From NCBI GenBank assembly GCA_010015675.1, contig ML976979.1, forward strand, positions 898,765-962,764: DNA of 64,000 nucleotides, in the 5' to 3' direction. The translations under genes and the position numbers were made by a program. Shown piece by piece: positions 52,222-63,841 of this stretch (its first letter is position 1; every line of letters starts with the position of its first letter). Below the pieces are notes generated by a model. That model was given only the letters and a program-made list of their open reading frames with translations. It had not been told where the DNA came from and did not search any database. Source of the stretch: Byssothecium circinans (Eukaryota > Ascomycota > Dothideomycetes > Pleosporales > Massarinaceae).

Positions 52222-52832
52222 ATACGCGGGTGCTGGGGGAGGCGCGGCACTCTGGCTCTCGCTATGGCTATGGCGATGGCTCGGGTTCGGGCTCTAGCTC
52301 TGACACTGGCATGTAGTGCGGTGCGGGTGGCGAGGGCTGTTCGATGGATGACGGGCTCAAGAGGTGCATGTGGCCTTCGTTGCGCGCTGTGTGGCGCCCT
52401 GGACGACGCGGAGCCCTTGACTGCATTGTCTAAGCCAAGCCCCCCTGCCCCGAGCCGCGTCAGGGTCCAATTACCATCAGCGACCTCCTTTTAGAACCGC
52501 TTATCCGAGCTAGACGCAGATGCATCAATTCACCGCATCTCTACCACCGGTGGTGCTTGTCAGCATCGTCTCGCTGTCGTCGTGCTTAGTACCTTGGGCG
52601 AGTATGATCGTGGAGTAGGTGTGCCGGTCCCACCCGGCATATCTACATGTCTCAATAGTCATATGACCGCGCGGCAGCTGCTCGAGTCGCGTGGCATCAA
52701 ATACATTAAATGTTCCTCGCGTGCATGCGCTACATATCTCATGTCCAGTCCATCTCCATGGTCGTCGTCTTGGGGAATCAATAAGCAAAATATACATGAT
52801 AACAGCTCCACATGTCGTCTCCACATCAACAG
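52222..52832. other. Intergenic, no gene seen
   Basis: About 610 bases: promoter of the transporter gene and 3' region of the Mbp1 gene. GC-rich GGCTATGGC-like words near 52255-52300. No coding support. Confidence 0.4.
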
Positions 52833-55051
52833 CTAAAGAGGACTCTGCTCCAGACCCTCTGCCCGCTCCTGCGTCTCCGCCTCTTCCAGCTCTTTGACTA
52901 TATCTGGCAACATGGACTCGATCTCGTCCTCGCGCTCGCCCAGCGCCTTCGCAATCAAGCTCTTGTACATGTCCTGCTTCTCGCTCATGCCCGCCACAGA
53001 CAGGTTGCCAACAACATCGCGTACCAAGTCCTGCCGTTCGAGCTGTGCGTTGTATAGTAAGACGGCCAGTCTGAGCTTCTCGTTCAGATCCGTCGGTGAA
53101 TTTGATCCGTGTTGCGCTATCGACGCACATAGATGCCGTAGCTCCGTCTTTTGCTCAATCTCAAGCAGCGACTCGGCCTCCTCCACCAACATCCGCAACT
53201 CTTCTTCTTGCTGCTGGTCCACCTGATCATCGCCCAGATTGATGCGGGTTCCATCGTTCGTCGTCGCCAGTTCCGCCACCTGTTTCCGTATTGCCGCAAG
53301 CTCAGCTTCTCGCCTCTTGACCACATTTGCTGCATCCACTGACTCTGCCTCCTTTTCCAAGAGCTCTGCTTCGTACGCCGCAGCCAGCTCTTCGCATTTC
53401 TCCATCAATGTCGGCGCTACCTTGTTCATGAGATGCGATGCGGTTTGTGAGCGATACTGTTGAGGGCGTTCTGTAAATCGCAGTGTTGGGAACGGAAGTG
53501 TCATGACGGGTGCTGAGCTAATGCCATCAATGTTGGAAGGGTGCCTGTTCAATCGATGTTCCAGTGGAGGGGCAAAGGGCGACGATGACGCCTGCCGTGG
53601 TCGCGCTCGCCGCCTCATATTCAAATCCCGGATCAAGTCGTCTGCTGTCTCGCCCTTCTTGTTCGGTATATCCACAGCAACATTGCGGCCTAGCAGAGCT
53701 CGTACACATTTCCTCGCTCCGTTGCGTGCGGCGATCATGACAGCCGTGTCGCCGTTCTGGTCCTGTACATTCAGTATCCGTGTAACCTCGTCCGGAATCC
53801 ATGTCTCTGCCAGCTTGTTGATGATACAGTCGAGATAATACCGGGCGCATACAAACTTGTTTGCACTGCTCGTCGTTGCTGCGATGTGATGGAATACGGT
53901 GCTACCAAACCAGTCCGTCCGTGGTACCGTCTGCGCGAAGAGCTTGATCATGTTAGGCATCATATTCTTGTCAAAGTTGTTCGTGAACATGACTGCGCGC
54001 ATGAGGGGTGTCTCCAGGTTGTTCGAGAGACAGTCTAGCCGCGCACCACGAGTGATGAGCTCTTTCACTACATCAACATCTCCCATGGCCGCTGCCCAGT
54101 GCATCGCCGAGTGTCCCTTTTCGTCAATTGGGCGGTCCAAGTTGACGCTCGGCGGAGGTTCGGGCGGTGCGACGAAGCCTTCGTCCGAGTCCAGCAGCAT
54201 GAAGTAGTCTAGCAAGGCGTCGGCCCACATCTGGTGTTGCGAGTCCTGGACTGACATGCGGTCCTCGCGCTTGCGTTTGCGACTTCCGACCGAATACTGT
54301 GAAGCTGTCATCATGTCCTGGTCGCCGAGCATCGACTCGGATATGACGGTGACGTTGTCGGGAGTCTCTTCTCGGTAGACCGAACGCGACTGGCGCTGGG
54401 AATCATCGAATACGTCTTCGCTGATTTGCGACTGCGACTTCGCGATGAAGGCTGGGCGCACTCGTTAGCATCTGCTTGGCTGACTGTAGACGAAGAAGAT
54501 GATCCTCCTACAGTTCAGAGAATCTAGCGAATAGCCCGTATTACCGTTATTTCTAGCTACCGCTGCAGCAGCCTGGCGCGCGGCGGCCGCGGCGGCTTTG
54601 GGACGATTCGACGCAGCCGTGGCATGCTTTGGGGCCGGCGGTGGGCTCCTGTCGCCGGGCACAAAGTCGAACATGGGGCGCATCTTCTCGAGCACGCCGT
54701 TGCGCTCGGCGAGGAGACGCCCTTCTGGAAGCGGAATCCATGTGCCCTGGTACTTGCCATATCCGCCCTGCACCTTCTCATGCACACCCTTCTGGACCTC
54801 ACGCTCGAGGATGCGGGTGCGGGCGGGCTTGTCGTAGTCGGCTACCTTGAGAATGTGTGTCGCATTGATCCAGTCGTCGGCGCGGCGGCGCATGACGTGG
54901 TTGCCGCCTACATTGAACTCATAGACGGGCACCTGGCGACGTTAGCTGGCTTCGGCCTCAGCAAGCTTCACATGCGCCGGGCAATGCGATGGCAAGAACT
55001 CACATTGCTGTACGTGGCCGAGTATATCTTGCCGTCGGGCAACGGAGGCAT
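52833..55051 (-). CDS. MBP1: APSES transcription factor of the Mbp1 type (MBF complex)
   Basis: Three exons, complement(join(52833..54451,54545..54932,55004..55051)), 684 residues; introns 93 and 71 nt, GT-AG. The first exon encodes [16 protein letters not shown]; the join gives [20 protein letters not shown], the start of the KilA-N/APSES DNA-binding domain, which continues with [20 protein letters not shown] and [17 protein letters not shown]. The middle has ankyrin repeats ([40 protein letters not shown]), and the C-terminal third is coiled coil. It should bind MCB elements (ACGCGT) with Swi6-type partner and drive G1/S genes. KRKRE near residue 185 is a likely nuclear signal. It is divergent from the complex I subunit gene, with 232 bases between starts. 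Confidence 0.93.
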
Positions 55052-55283
55052 CGTGGCCGCTGTCGGTGCAGGATAGGCGGGTCCTGAATTGGGTGATAAG
55101 ATAGGCACTGCGAAGGTGTGATTTCGTGATGGATGGACGCGTTAAGTCGCGACGAGGTGTCACGTGCGGGCCGTGTGTGGCGCTAACCCAGCTCGGAGCT
55201 CCGCTAGCAACTTCACTTCTCTCCGTCGCCCAAGAACCCACCACCGCACCAGCAATCGAGCGCCCACACTCCCCGAACACACA

Positions 55284-55683
55284 ATGACGGTCGTCGAGAA
55301 GACAAAGGATGCTGTTGGCGTCACTGGCGGCGAGCCTCGGAGTCAGTGCCACGATCTTTCCCCCAATTGGCTCTCCCATGCAGGACACTGACGGCGAGCT
55401 ATAGAGGCTACCCGCGAGGAGATGAGCGCCGCCAGACTGCCTCTCGCCTACCGAGACTCATGTGCGCATCTTCTCATCCCTCTGAATCGATGCCGGCACA
55501 ACGAGTTCTACCTGCCGTGGAAGTGCGAGGTGGGAAGACATGATGCAGGGGACGCAATTGGAGCTAACCCGGGTACAGAACGAGCGGCACTCATACGAGA
55601 AGTGCCAGTACGACGAGTTCAAGCAGCGGGTGCGGAAGATGGAGGAGCTAAGGGCAGCCAAAAACGGGGAGAGAAGCAATTGA
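55284..55683 (+). CDS. Mitochondrial complex I subunit NDUFB7 / B18
   Basis: Three exons, join(55284..55341,55405..55529,55579..55683), 95 residues; introns 63 and 49 nt. Splicing gives GGEPR-KATREEMSAARLPLAYRD and LPWKCE-NERHSYEKCQYDEF. The twin CX9C motif is complete (SCAHLLIPLNRC and KCENERHSYEKC), forming a CHCH hairpin imported and oxidised in the intermembrane space through Mia40. NDUFB7 belongs to the distal membrane arm of NADH:ubiquinone oxidoreductase. Its length and the C-terminal RVRKMEELRAAK helix fit the family. Presence of this subunit excludes yeasts that lost complex I. Confidence 0.92.
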
Positions 55684-56016
55684 GGAAGAGCGTTGGAAGG
55701 CGCAGGCACGTCCGCTGCATGTATATATCAACAGCAGAGTTCATCAACGGGCATTCCCTTTATGATAGCACTTTTCCAACTTGAACTACGAGCCTCGACG
55801 CCTTTTGCTGTATCGATTGCCATATCTTTCTGCTCAGCTTTGCTTCTCATCAAACATCACGCCTCGTCTGGCAGCACCTATTTCGATAGAAATTAATCGA
55901 TACTGATTGTTCAGTCGTCCACCCCCTTCGTATCCTTTTGACCATATCAAGCAATCTAGCTGCACACAGTCTTTGTTCATGATACTACGTGTCTTCTCGA
56001 AGACCATTGGGAAAAT
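55684..56016. other. Convergent intergenic region
   Basis: About 330 bases between the 3' ends of the complex I subunit and the small membrane protein genes; nothing recognised. Confidence 0.4.
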
Positions 56017-56493
56017 TCACCATGGAACTTGATCCGGCCCTCTATACTCTCCTCGAACTCCTCCGACGTTGATGTCTCTCCTCTCGTCCTCCTCACCATA
56101 GCCATGGCCATGCTTCCACCTCCTTCTGACCCTCCTGAGCACAAATCTGCCAACTCCCCACACCGTCCCCGCGACGATGGTCCCCGCTATGCCTGTAGGT
56201 GCCAGGACAAAACTGGCGCCTGAGACAAACGTACCAAACGCACCCGCGCCGACTGTGGCAATCAGAGAGCCAATGGCGACGTACTTGGCGTATCGTACTG
56301 CGCGCCAGAAGATGAAGATGACGGCGGAACGCACAGCGCGGAGGGCGGCACGAGTGCGACGTGAGGCTATGGCCTGTGAGGGCGCTGTCTTGGGGTCGTA
56401 GAGATAGCGCAGGTTCTGCTTTGTGGTCGCGAGGGCGCTACGGGAACGGGCATCTATTGCGACATCCTCATTGTTGCTCGTTGGTGGAGCCAT
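56017..56493 (-). CDS. Small two-helix membrane protein of unknown function
   Basis: Intronless, 158 residues from the ATG at 56493 (context GCAGCCATGG); a further in-frame ATG at 56514 would add seven residues. Two closely spaced glycine- and alanine-rich membrane helices (YVAIGSLIATVGAGAFGTFV and APTGIAGTIVAGTVWGVG) are preceded by an Arg-rich amphipathic part (RRTRAALRAVRSAVIFIFW) and followed by RRVRRRWKHGHGYG. The G-rich hairpin with strong positive flanks resembles small mitochondrial inner-membrane or lipid-droplet hairpin proteins. No family recognised. It is divergent from FKBP with about 180 bases between starts. Confidence 0.65.
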   Translation of the reverse strand: MAPPTSNNEDVAIDARSRSALATTKQNLRYLYDPKTAPSQAIASRRTRAALRAVRSAVIFIFWRAVRYAKYVAIGSLIATVGAGAFGTFVSGASFVLAPTGIAGTIVAGTVWGVGRFVLRRVRRRWKHGHGYGEEDERRDINVGGVRGEYRGPDQVPW

Positions 56494-56672
56494 GGCTGCA
56501 TGTGCGTGGATCATATGTGTGTGAATGGAGAGTGCGTTTGCGGCCCTGGCGATCTTTCCCCGTTACCCAGCGCCCCGCTTTTACCCCTCCGCGTACGTCA
56601 GCTTCTCCTGCGCAGCTACCCCTCCATCGCCTCCCATCGAGCTCCATTACTCCTCCACTCCACCCACAATAC

Positions 56673-57219
56673 ATGCTCCGCAACACCCTCCGCACATTCA
56701 CCACATCATCTCGCAACATGGGCGTTACCAAGACCACCATCACTCCCGGCGACGGTCCCTCCCCCAAGAAGGGCGACCAGGTCACAATGGCTTACACGGG
56801 TTGGCTCAGAACAGCGGGTCAGCCGGAGGAGAAGGGCAAGGTCTTCGATTCCACCAACAAGCCCGGTCGCGGTCTGTTCGAGACTCCGATCGGCATTGGC
56901 AGGGTCATCAAGGGTGCGTCTAGGCTGCTGATGAGTTGCCTGGCTTGAGACGTGCTAACCGATGTCTAGGTTGGGACGAGGGCGTCGTCCAGATGAAGCT
57001 CGGCGAGAAGGCGCGACTGGACATCAGCAGCGACTTTGCATATGGCTCTCAGTAGGTTTCCAGTAGCGGGAAGATGATTTTCATAGCTAATTATCTCTAG
57101 GGAGTTCCCCGGCCTGATTCCCCCGAACTCGGACCTGATCTTGTAGGTTCCCATACACCGACCGCGAGTGTACTTACTAACACAATGATAGCGAGGTCGA
57201 GCTCAAGAAGATCAACTAG
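56673..57219 (+). CDS. FKBP12-type peptidyl-prolyl isomerase, probable dual start
   Basis: Four exons, join(56673..56913,56970..57051,57101..57142,57192..57219), 130 residues from the first ATG or 115 from the ATG at 56718; introns 56, 49 and 49 nt. The joins give RVIKG-WDEGVVQMKLG, AYGSQ-EFPGLIPPNSDLI and LIF-EVELKKIN, the standard end of FKBP12. Active-site residues of the rapamycin/FK506 pocket are visible (VFDSTNKPGR, WDEGVVQM, FAYGS, LIFEVEL). YTGWLR replaces the usual YTGxL. The first start adds MLRNTLRTFTTSSRN, a short mitochondrial presequence, as found in some fungal FKBPs. It is the target of rapamycin and a regulator of calcineurin in fungi. The last exon has only 28 bases. Confidence 0.92.
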
Positions 57220-57339
57220 AGAGGCTACGGCAACCCAGTCTCGACAGCTCGCCACAAGTCAACTATTCGTGTGGCTGAGGACATGAGAAGCGGCATCATT
57301 CGTTGATTCATCTATCATAGCAATGAAAGCTGAGCCTAT

Positions 57340-57816
57340 CTATGAACTGAGTTGATTTCTTTCCAATGCATGGTGAATATCTCGGGTGACGACGCGCCCT
57401 TCGAAGCTCTGTCTCTCAAGTTGCTTGTGGAGATTACGATCACCCATGACCTGGAACAGCTTTTGAAGCTCATGCGGGGATCGTAGCGAGCCCCATTGCG
57501 AAGTTTGACGCCATTTCTGCATCATCATAGGGACCTGAAGGGATCTTCTCATTTCGCCATCACCTTTTTGACCGCTTTCATCTCTGTTACGGGAGGGCTG
57601 GAGCCACAACACAGGTCTAAGAGACAGTCTCAAGACAGTCTGGAACATGCGCCCACTAGCACCATCGTACACAGACCTTTGCGGCCTGACTAAACACAGA
57701 TACCGTGTCCTCGTGTCCGACACCCACGGAGGCAACTTCACTCTTGCCGGTGAAAACCGCAAAGGGAGCAAGCTGCTTTGTATCTTGTGCTTCCTCGGTG
57801 CGACGGGATAAGACAC
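57340..57816 (-). CDS. Doubtful open frame of 158 codons
   Basis: A minus-strand frame with a rather natural second half (MQKWRQTSQWGSLRSPHELQ, DIHHALERNQLSS). Its N-terminus looks like intron or leader. Another minus frame at 57891-58109 (starting MASTPHLAASECQML) could be an upstream exon, but I could not find splice sites joining them cleanly. No domain recognised, so treat as tentative. Confidence 0.3.
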   Translation of the reverse strand: MSYPVAPRKHKIQSSLLPLRFSPARVKLPPWVSDTRTRYLCLVRPQRSVYDGASGRMFQTVLRLSLRPVLWLQPSRNRDESGQKGDGEMRRSLQVPMMMQKWRQTSQWGSLRSPHELQKLFQVMGDRNLHKQLERQSFEGRVVTRDIHHALERNQLSS

Positions 57817-58780
57817 TCAACAGTGCTCTCTTCCATCGAGGCCCACTGCTTCTTAAAAGAGTGTGCCCAGTCTCCCGATCCAGCGAAACATCAAATCCGC
57901 ATACCGACAATGGATGTGGCTACTCCAATCTTGACCTTGAGGCAGAGAAGGCGATCCTCTGTAGATTGGGTGCTTATCCTCGCCTTTGTGCTACCTTGTG
58001 TAGCACGTCGAACAATGCCAATACGATAGCCATCGTCGCCATTGTCGTCATTGTTCTCGGCGGGTAGCATCTGGCATTCGCTCGCTGCCAGGTGAGGTGT
58101 TGATGCCATCTTCGTTTAGCAGTCGGCGCTTGAAGATGTTTGTTTGGTTTTCGACTTCAAACCAATTCGGTCCACCTCGTTGTGGCTTGGAGTGATTGGA
58201 CTACCGCTATCCGTGGGTGTGCATGTTAATTGACAGATGTCAGAGCGGCCTAAGCGACCAATAAGCGTAGTGTTTCGCTGTGCGTGTTTGGTAGCCTAGC
58301 GGTCCGAATCGAGCTAGCGGCGGTTGTGTGCGCAAATCTGCAGATCGATGGGAAACTTCCTCCCTCAACCTCATCTCCCCAAAATGATCTCATGGTGTAT
58401 GTTTGTTGTACAAATACTCACGCTTACAGGCCTAGATCCTTCTCCACGTCCCCGTGCATCTAATTTTCCACCAGCCGCCAATATCTGCACTCTACTTTTC
58501 GCTTTTTGGCATTTTTGGCGTCCTGGGTCGGGTTCCGGGCTCACTTCAGCGCATATCCTGAAACACAATGGGCGTTTGTCGCCTTTGTCTGACTCTTTAG
58601 CTCGACCTTCAATTACCTGGCCTAACAATGTAAAAAGGTGTAAAAAGGGCATCCCTCCCCTTGTACAGATCCTTGCAACGATCTCTACATTTCGTTTTAC
58701 TTTCTCGACGTTCCTTTAACCATTTTTCGTTCGAAACGATCATTTTCCACGCACAAGTTTGCGTAGCCACTCCTTTCAAA
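57817..58780. other. Intergenic, no firm gene
   Basis: About 960 bases including the weak frame mentioned above and, from about 58660, the T/C-rich leader of the secreted protein gene. No named regulatory site. Confidence 0.4.
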
Positions 58781-59668
58781 ATGCAATTCTCCGCCCTCCT
58801 TCTCGCCCTCTTCTCTTCGTCGGCGCTTTGCGCCCCTCTCACCACTCGTGCGTCCACTCCCAGCCGCGCCCTCTGGCTCTGGGACTCGGATATTATCCAG
58901 GATAACAACGCCCTGTCGACTTTCCTTTCCGATGTCACCAACAAAGACTACGCCATCTCCCGGGTGCATGCATTGGTCGACCGCGACATGGGCAACGCTG
59001 CCTGGATCAACTTCGTCTCCAAATGCAACGCCAGCGGCATCGCGGTCGAAGGCCTAATGGGCGACGCGCAGTGGATCAAGGGCAAAACCACTGCCGACGC
59101 CCCAACCCTAGACCATTCACTCAACTGGATCCAGCAATACCAAAACAGCGCCCCCGCAAACGCAAAGTTCTCCGGTATCCACCTGGATGTCGAGCCGTGG
59201 GGTCTTGACGACTGGGCCTCCAAGAAGGCGACGTACGTCAGCTCGCTGCTCACCATTGTCGACAAAGTCAAGACCCAGGCCAAGTCTCTCGACCTGCCCG
59301 TCGCGGCAGACCTCCCCTTCTGGGCCAACACCGTTTCCTGCGAAGGCTCAACGCTGGACGTCTGCATGCTCAACCACCTAGATACTACGACTTTCATGAC
59401 CTACCGCAACACCCCTACTGAGCTACTAGCCGTTGCGAAACCTCTCCTTACCAGCGCCTCTAGCAAGAACGCTGGAAAGCCTGTCTGGCTATCCATCGAG
59501 ACGAGCCCCGACTGTGCCGACGCGGAACTCATTAGTTATGCCGGCAAGAGCGTTTCGACTCTCATGAGCGATCTGAAGAAGATCGAGTCGGCAGCGACGA
59601 AGCTTGGCGGTTTCGCTGGGATTTCGATTCATAGCTACAAGGAGTTCAAGGCTTTGACCGGCTCTTGA
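58781..59668 (+). CDS. Secreted TIM-barrel-like protein, possible glycosidase
   Basis: Intronless, 295 residues. The ATG at 58781 gives a signal peptide (MQFSALLLALFSSSALC, cleavage near LCA-PL). The chain alternates strands and helices as in a beta/alpha barrel: RALWLWDSDII, ISRVHALVDRD, IAVEGLMGDAQWI, FSGIHLDVEPWGLDDW, LDLPVAADLPFW, TTTFMTYRNT, KPVWLSIETS and GFAGISIHSYKEF at strand ends. HLDVEPW with two carboxylates at a strand end resembles catalytic DxE motifs of GH18/GH-A type hydrolases. I recall similar bacterial and fungal proteins without assigned function. Enzyme class is inference. Three cysteines are present in the mature part plus one near the end. Confidence 0.78.
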   Translation: MQFSALLLALFSSSALCAPLTTRASTPSRALWLWDSDIIQDNNALSTFLSDVTNKDYAISRVHALVDRDMGNAAWINFVSKCNASGIAVEGLMGDAQWIKGKTTADAPTLDHSLNWIQQYQNSAPANAKFSGIHLDVEPWGLDDWASKKATYVSSLLTIVDKVKTQAKSLDLPVAADLPFWANTVSCEGSTLDVCMLNHLDTTTFMTYRNTPTELLAVAKPLLTSASSKNAGKPVWLSIETSPDCADAELISYAGKSVSTLMSDLKKIESAATKLGGFAGISIHSYKEFKALTGS

Positions 59669-60618
59669 ATGTGAGCTTGAGTTGAGGCTGAAGTGGCGTG
59701 GACGGTTTGGACGCTGACTTACAACCGAGATACCTGTGCGTGGTATGTCAAATCTGCAAGATTCCTGGGGATTTGACATGTATGACAAGTCAGGCATGGT
59801 GCACGTTTGTTAATGCCATGCGGTCTAAGGGCTGATCAGGAGGTAGTCTTCTCGCGATAGTGAGTGTTCTGGCCGCACCGTCGATGGACTTTGGCACCTC
59901 GTCACGCAGTCTCAGTGGTATATATGATGGGTTTGTATTCTTTGCGCTCGCTGTGAAAGTGGCGTCGCTAGTTGTCTAAAAACAATTTTACACATGATTC
60001 ATTTTGCTCTTTCTTCGATTAACGTCCCCCTAGAAAACACTGTTTGTCGAGAAATAAGAGCTGCTCCAAAGACGAATTGCACTTGCATCATAAAGGCCAG
60101 ACCGCACGGCGTTTCGGAATTGTCAGCCTGCCAGCGCCTAACTTCCAGCTTCATCCATGAATAGTTTTCATTGGTTTGGTGAGCAGCAGAATCCGGTCAA
60201 CTGAAGATGGGCGCTACCTTAACTTGGGATAAGGAAGCGGCTACGATGCTCTTAAGTCAGGGAGCTGCGTTCTTCAATAATTTTTGTAATTGCTGCCTGC
60301 AAAAGTCAGGGATTTAGAAGCACACTTTAGACGAATATTAAAGCCTTCTCGTCAACACCATAATATGATTGGTCGGAGAGGTGTTTATGTGTTGCAAGGC
60401 TGAATATTGTCGTCAAAAGGCTACTCAGCCTTGGAAGTCTTTTTGGTTCAGCCTCATCTAGTCATGGTCTAACGGATCCTACAACTTACGAAATACCTAG
60501 CCTCTCCCTCAATACTGTTGTGTTCTTCCTTAGCCTTCGCTTGTTTATCCAGTCTTATTCCGAATTGTGTCGTTACACTTGGGACTGCATTCTTTTGCGC
60601 ACTGGCGCCCTTCCCAAA
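59669..60618. other. Intergenic, no gene seen
   Basis: About 950 bases, moderately AT-rich, with only short unsupported frames; contains the promoter and leader of the membrane protein gene. Confidence 0.45.
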
Positions 60619-62405
60619 ATGTGTCGAGGTTCTTTTGTCCTCGCCTTGTGTGCTACTGCAGCCTCGGTCATGGCAGCGGGAATGGACCCTACAACATTTC
60701 GACACTGCTACAACGAAAAGATAAAACCCTTCGACATCAGTACTCCTGCAAGCGATCTCATATGCTCTCGAGCGAACGGCTCTGCCATCCTGGGTCCTCA
60801 ATCTCAGCCCTATGTCACCGTGAAAGGCTGTCGGTCACTCTGTGGCGGAGGATACCAACTATGGCCGAAATCAGAAACCGGACTACGTTTTCTCTGGTTC
60901 ATCACCCCCATTTTTCTTCTGGCCGCAAGGTACGCTTACGCGCCCATTGGAGTCTCCAACAAAATTTGGACCTACATCCATCTTGTCGGAGACCCGATCG
61001 ACTCCATGTGGAACACCCTTATTAGCCAGGAGATGGCACGAAGGAACTATCATCTGGCCCAGGAGATAGCGCCGGGAGCAGCCAAGGAAGTTGCAGCAAT
61101 CTGGACGGCCTACGATACATGGTGGCAGGACGCTGCTCTCTATACTAAGAGAAACCTCGAAGAGCGGAATCCAAATCCGGTAGACCAAAACAATACTGCT
61201 CCGAAAGATACCAAGATTCCGGACTTGCTTCGATATGAAGAGATCTATCATATCAAGAAGTGCGCCATTCGATTGGCCAAGAACAGGTAGGTATTGCAAG
61301 CGGAATGCCACGTTGTCCCCAACGCTCTGGGCTGACGCACTTTTCTAGATCGACAAATCTCGCACTGTCTTGGATCGCAATTATGATTTTCCTCGCCTCC
61401 ATGGTAGGAGCCTACGTCCGCACCGCCACGACCCAAAAGACGAACCAAACCTCCCACACTCTCGCCATCGTCATGCTATTCTCATTCCTAGTCTTTGCCG
61501 TCTACATCAGCGGACACGTGGGTAATTTCTCGAGAGTCGGGGACGCCATCGAGGACTTGGAGAAGCTGTCTAAACAATGCTCGGGTCTGTTTCCAGAGCT
61601 GGATGGCGTCGCTGTACCAAAAGAAGGAGGTGCAGCTTTCAAGGATCGCTTTGGAAAGGTCTCAATCTGTGCCGGAATCAACCACTCCTGGAGGCCAAAC
61701 AAGACGTTGGCGAAACTCAACGAATCCGACCGGAGCATATGGATCCTTTTCGCGTTGAGTTTTCTTATCGTCACGATTGCCTGGCTCTTCGCATTCCTGC
61801 TCTCCTACAAAACTCCGCGTGTTGGTTTCGGCTGCCGTTCGCTGACATGGACCTGCATCTATCTGGCTTGGGTCTTTTCCGCATTAATCGACGTCGCCTG
61901 CTACAAGCTCTGTCCGCCTACGACCCCCAGAGGATTCCAGCGCTGGTGGAGGTACGGCTCGATCCCTAAAGACATCTTCTTCACGGCCAGCGTCATGGTT
62001 CTGGTGGTTGTGGTTCAGTTTGGCTACTACAACAGCTGCTGGTGCATGGCCAGCAACCTTCTCAAGAGGACGGATCCACAGGCTATCTGTATCGATCTCG
62101 GGCTGGTTACGAAGGATCAACTTTATCAGAATTGGTTCATGTGGTTGACGTTCCCTCTCTGTGGGTTGATTGGAATTCTTATACTCATCTTTTTGGCTGG
62201 TTATGAGGGAGAAGGCGGGCGGATGCTGTTCTATCGCACTGAAAGCGACTTGGTGTCGGAGGAGAAGGCATTGAAAACCATAAGGATTAGACGGAATATG
62301 CCACTCGGAGATGATGAAAGGGACGCATTGGCCGAAGGAGGCGACCAGAGGGAACTTCAACCCTTGGTAGCGCGTGGAGATGGAGGTTTACAAGAGCAGT
62401 ATTAA
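60619..62405 (+). CDS. Polytopic membrane protein of unknown function
   Basis: Two exons, join(60619..61286,61349..62405), 574 residues; a 62-nt GT-AG intron (CTGAC branch point) joins RLAKNR to STNLALSWIAIMIFL. A signal-like N-terminus (SFVLALCATAASVMAAG) precedes an extracellular Cys-containing region (FRHCYNEKIKP, DLICSRANG, GCRSLCGGGYQLWP). Then come about eight membrane helices in two groups, with a loop EIYHIKKCAIRLAKNR before the splice and a soluble loop of about 70 residues between helices. The last helix is GLIGILILIFLAGYEGE and the tail is charged. The Cys-rich ectodomain followed by helices is seen in a fungal-only family with no assigned role that I can name. Plasma-membrane location is inferred. 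Confidence 0.8.
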
Positions 62406-63841
62406 AATTTTAAACGAGGCGGGAGCTGTAAAGAAGCGCGATTATAAACGCTACGTAATCTGAATTGAATTACTAGAAGTCTAAGTAGCCTCTAATTACT
62501 TGATGATAACACTGGCCAGTCTTCAGGCCGCGCCATTTGTACACTTCACATTTAAGATAGCGAGACCCAACTAGACAATAGTAATCCGGCGAATATCGCC
62601 CCTGGCCTTTTCGTCGAACATCTCCCCATGCATGAATCTGTGAAGATACGTCTCGCCCATTAAGATAAATGCATCTCCTTAAGTAGGTTGGAGGATAAAA
62701 GGCACTCGAGCCCTTTGGAAACCACACACAACGTCCCCTAGCATCGCTAAAAGGATCCTACATCTAGGTATCCTCGCATCGTGAAGTAGAGCTGCCTATC
62801 CTGTATTATAACTAACACGACCTTAGAGAACTTATCCGTCTTCCCAAGACGGAGACAGGCGACAGTAGTAAATAGTCATTAGCACCTGATGTAGCCATTG
62901 ATAGCGTCTAGTCAATATGTTGTACTACTAACCAGATGCCAGTACTACCCAAACCTGTAGGCAACCTTTATTCCCCACAACAGAGGCTTGGTAACTAGCT
63001 GGTAGTATAGTGTTGAATATTTTCCATCAAGCGCTCTACCTACCTAAGTAGGTAGCACCTGCCCGAGGCTAACGCGTGCCTCTTGAGCTTTTCGACACCA
63101 CTATGCTCGCAAACACCGCGAGTACCGCGAGAGTGGGTTCTTGCCGTATTTGACGGCATAAAAGCATCTGTGTTTATTCTATTTAAGGTGCACCAAGAAA
63201 TTTGTCCGTTATGTGTTAGGCAGTTGGTGATGCATCTGTCTGAGAATGGTCCCAACTAGAATAAGTAGGGCGCGCAACGGAGACCATATTCTTTAGGAAT
63301 TTTGCCCTATGTATCTGGAGTTGCGGCCATCGCGAGTTGGATGGAGGGCCACGAGGGCCAAGTTTGTAGCGGTTATTACTAATATCTAGCCTCACAATCA
63401 TCACATAACATGTCCGTGGTCAGATAAATCACTTCGCCTATCACTCTGGTTTGCCGCTATCGGCGACTACCTTTGCCGAAAAGATGGGGCCTGGGTAGAT
63501 CTCCCAAAAAGGACCGAGCTACGGCAATGTTGAATCTTGCGGCGTGAATTATAAAATAGAGACTAAGGATGGCAACGCATCATGTTTTTCCTCGACACTG
63601 CTGCCCTCCTCTCCTTCAGCGACGCGATGGGTATTTCTTGTTTGGTCCAGCGCTTCGTGGGTGCATTGGCGGTCTTCTCCGCATTACCATTTAACCTGGT
63701 GGGTCACGGTGTGAGCCGGTTCACGGCTTGGGCCACCCCATCAATATCTTGCCCTCAACAACACTGAATTACTGAGCCATCCACAACGCCTCAATAGTTC
63801 TAATAATTCATTGAAATACTATACAAACGCCTGCGAAAAAA
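62406..63841. other. Gene-poor region
   Basis: About 1.4 kb of AT-richer sequence with many TA steps and short frames only. A minus frame at 62473-62727 is protein-like (RYSPDYYCLVGSRYLKCEVY) but unrecognised. A small perfect hairpin ccgtcttcccaagacgg lies near 62848. It may be decayed mobile or duplicated DNA. Confidence 0.45.
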
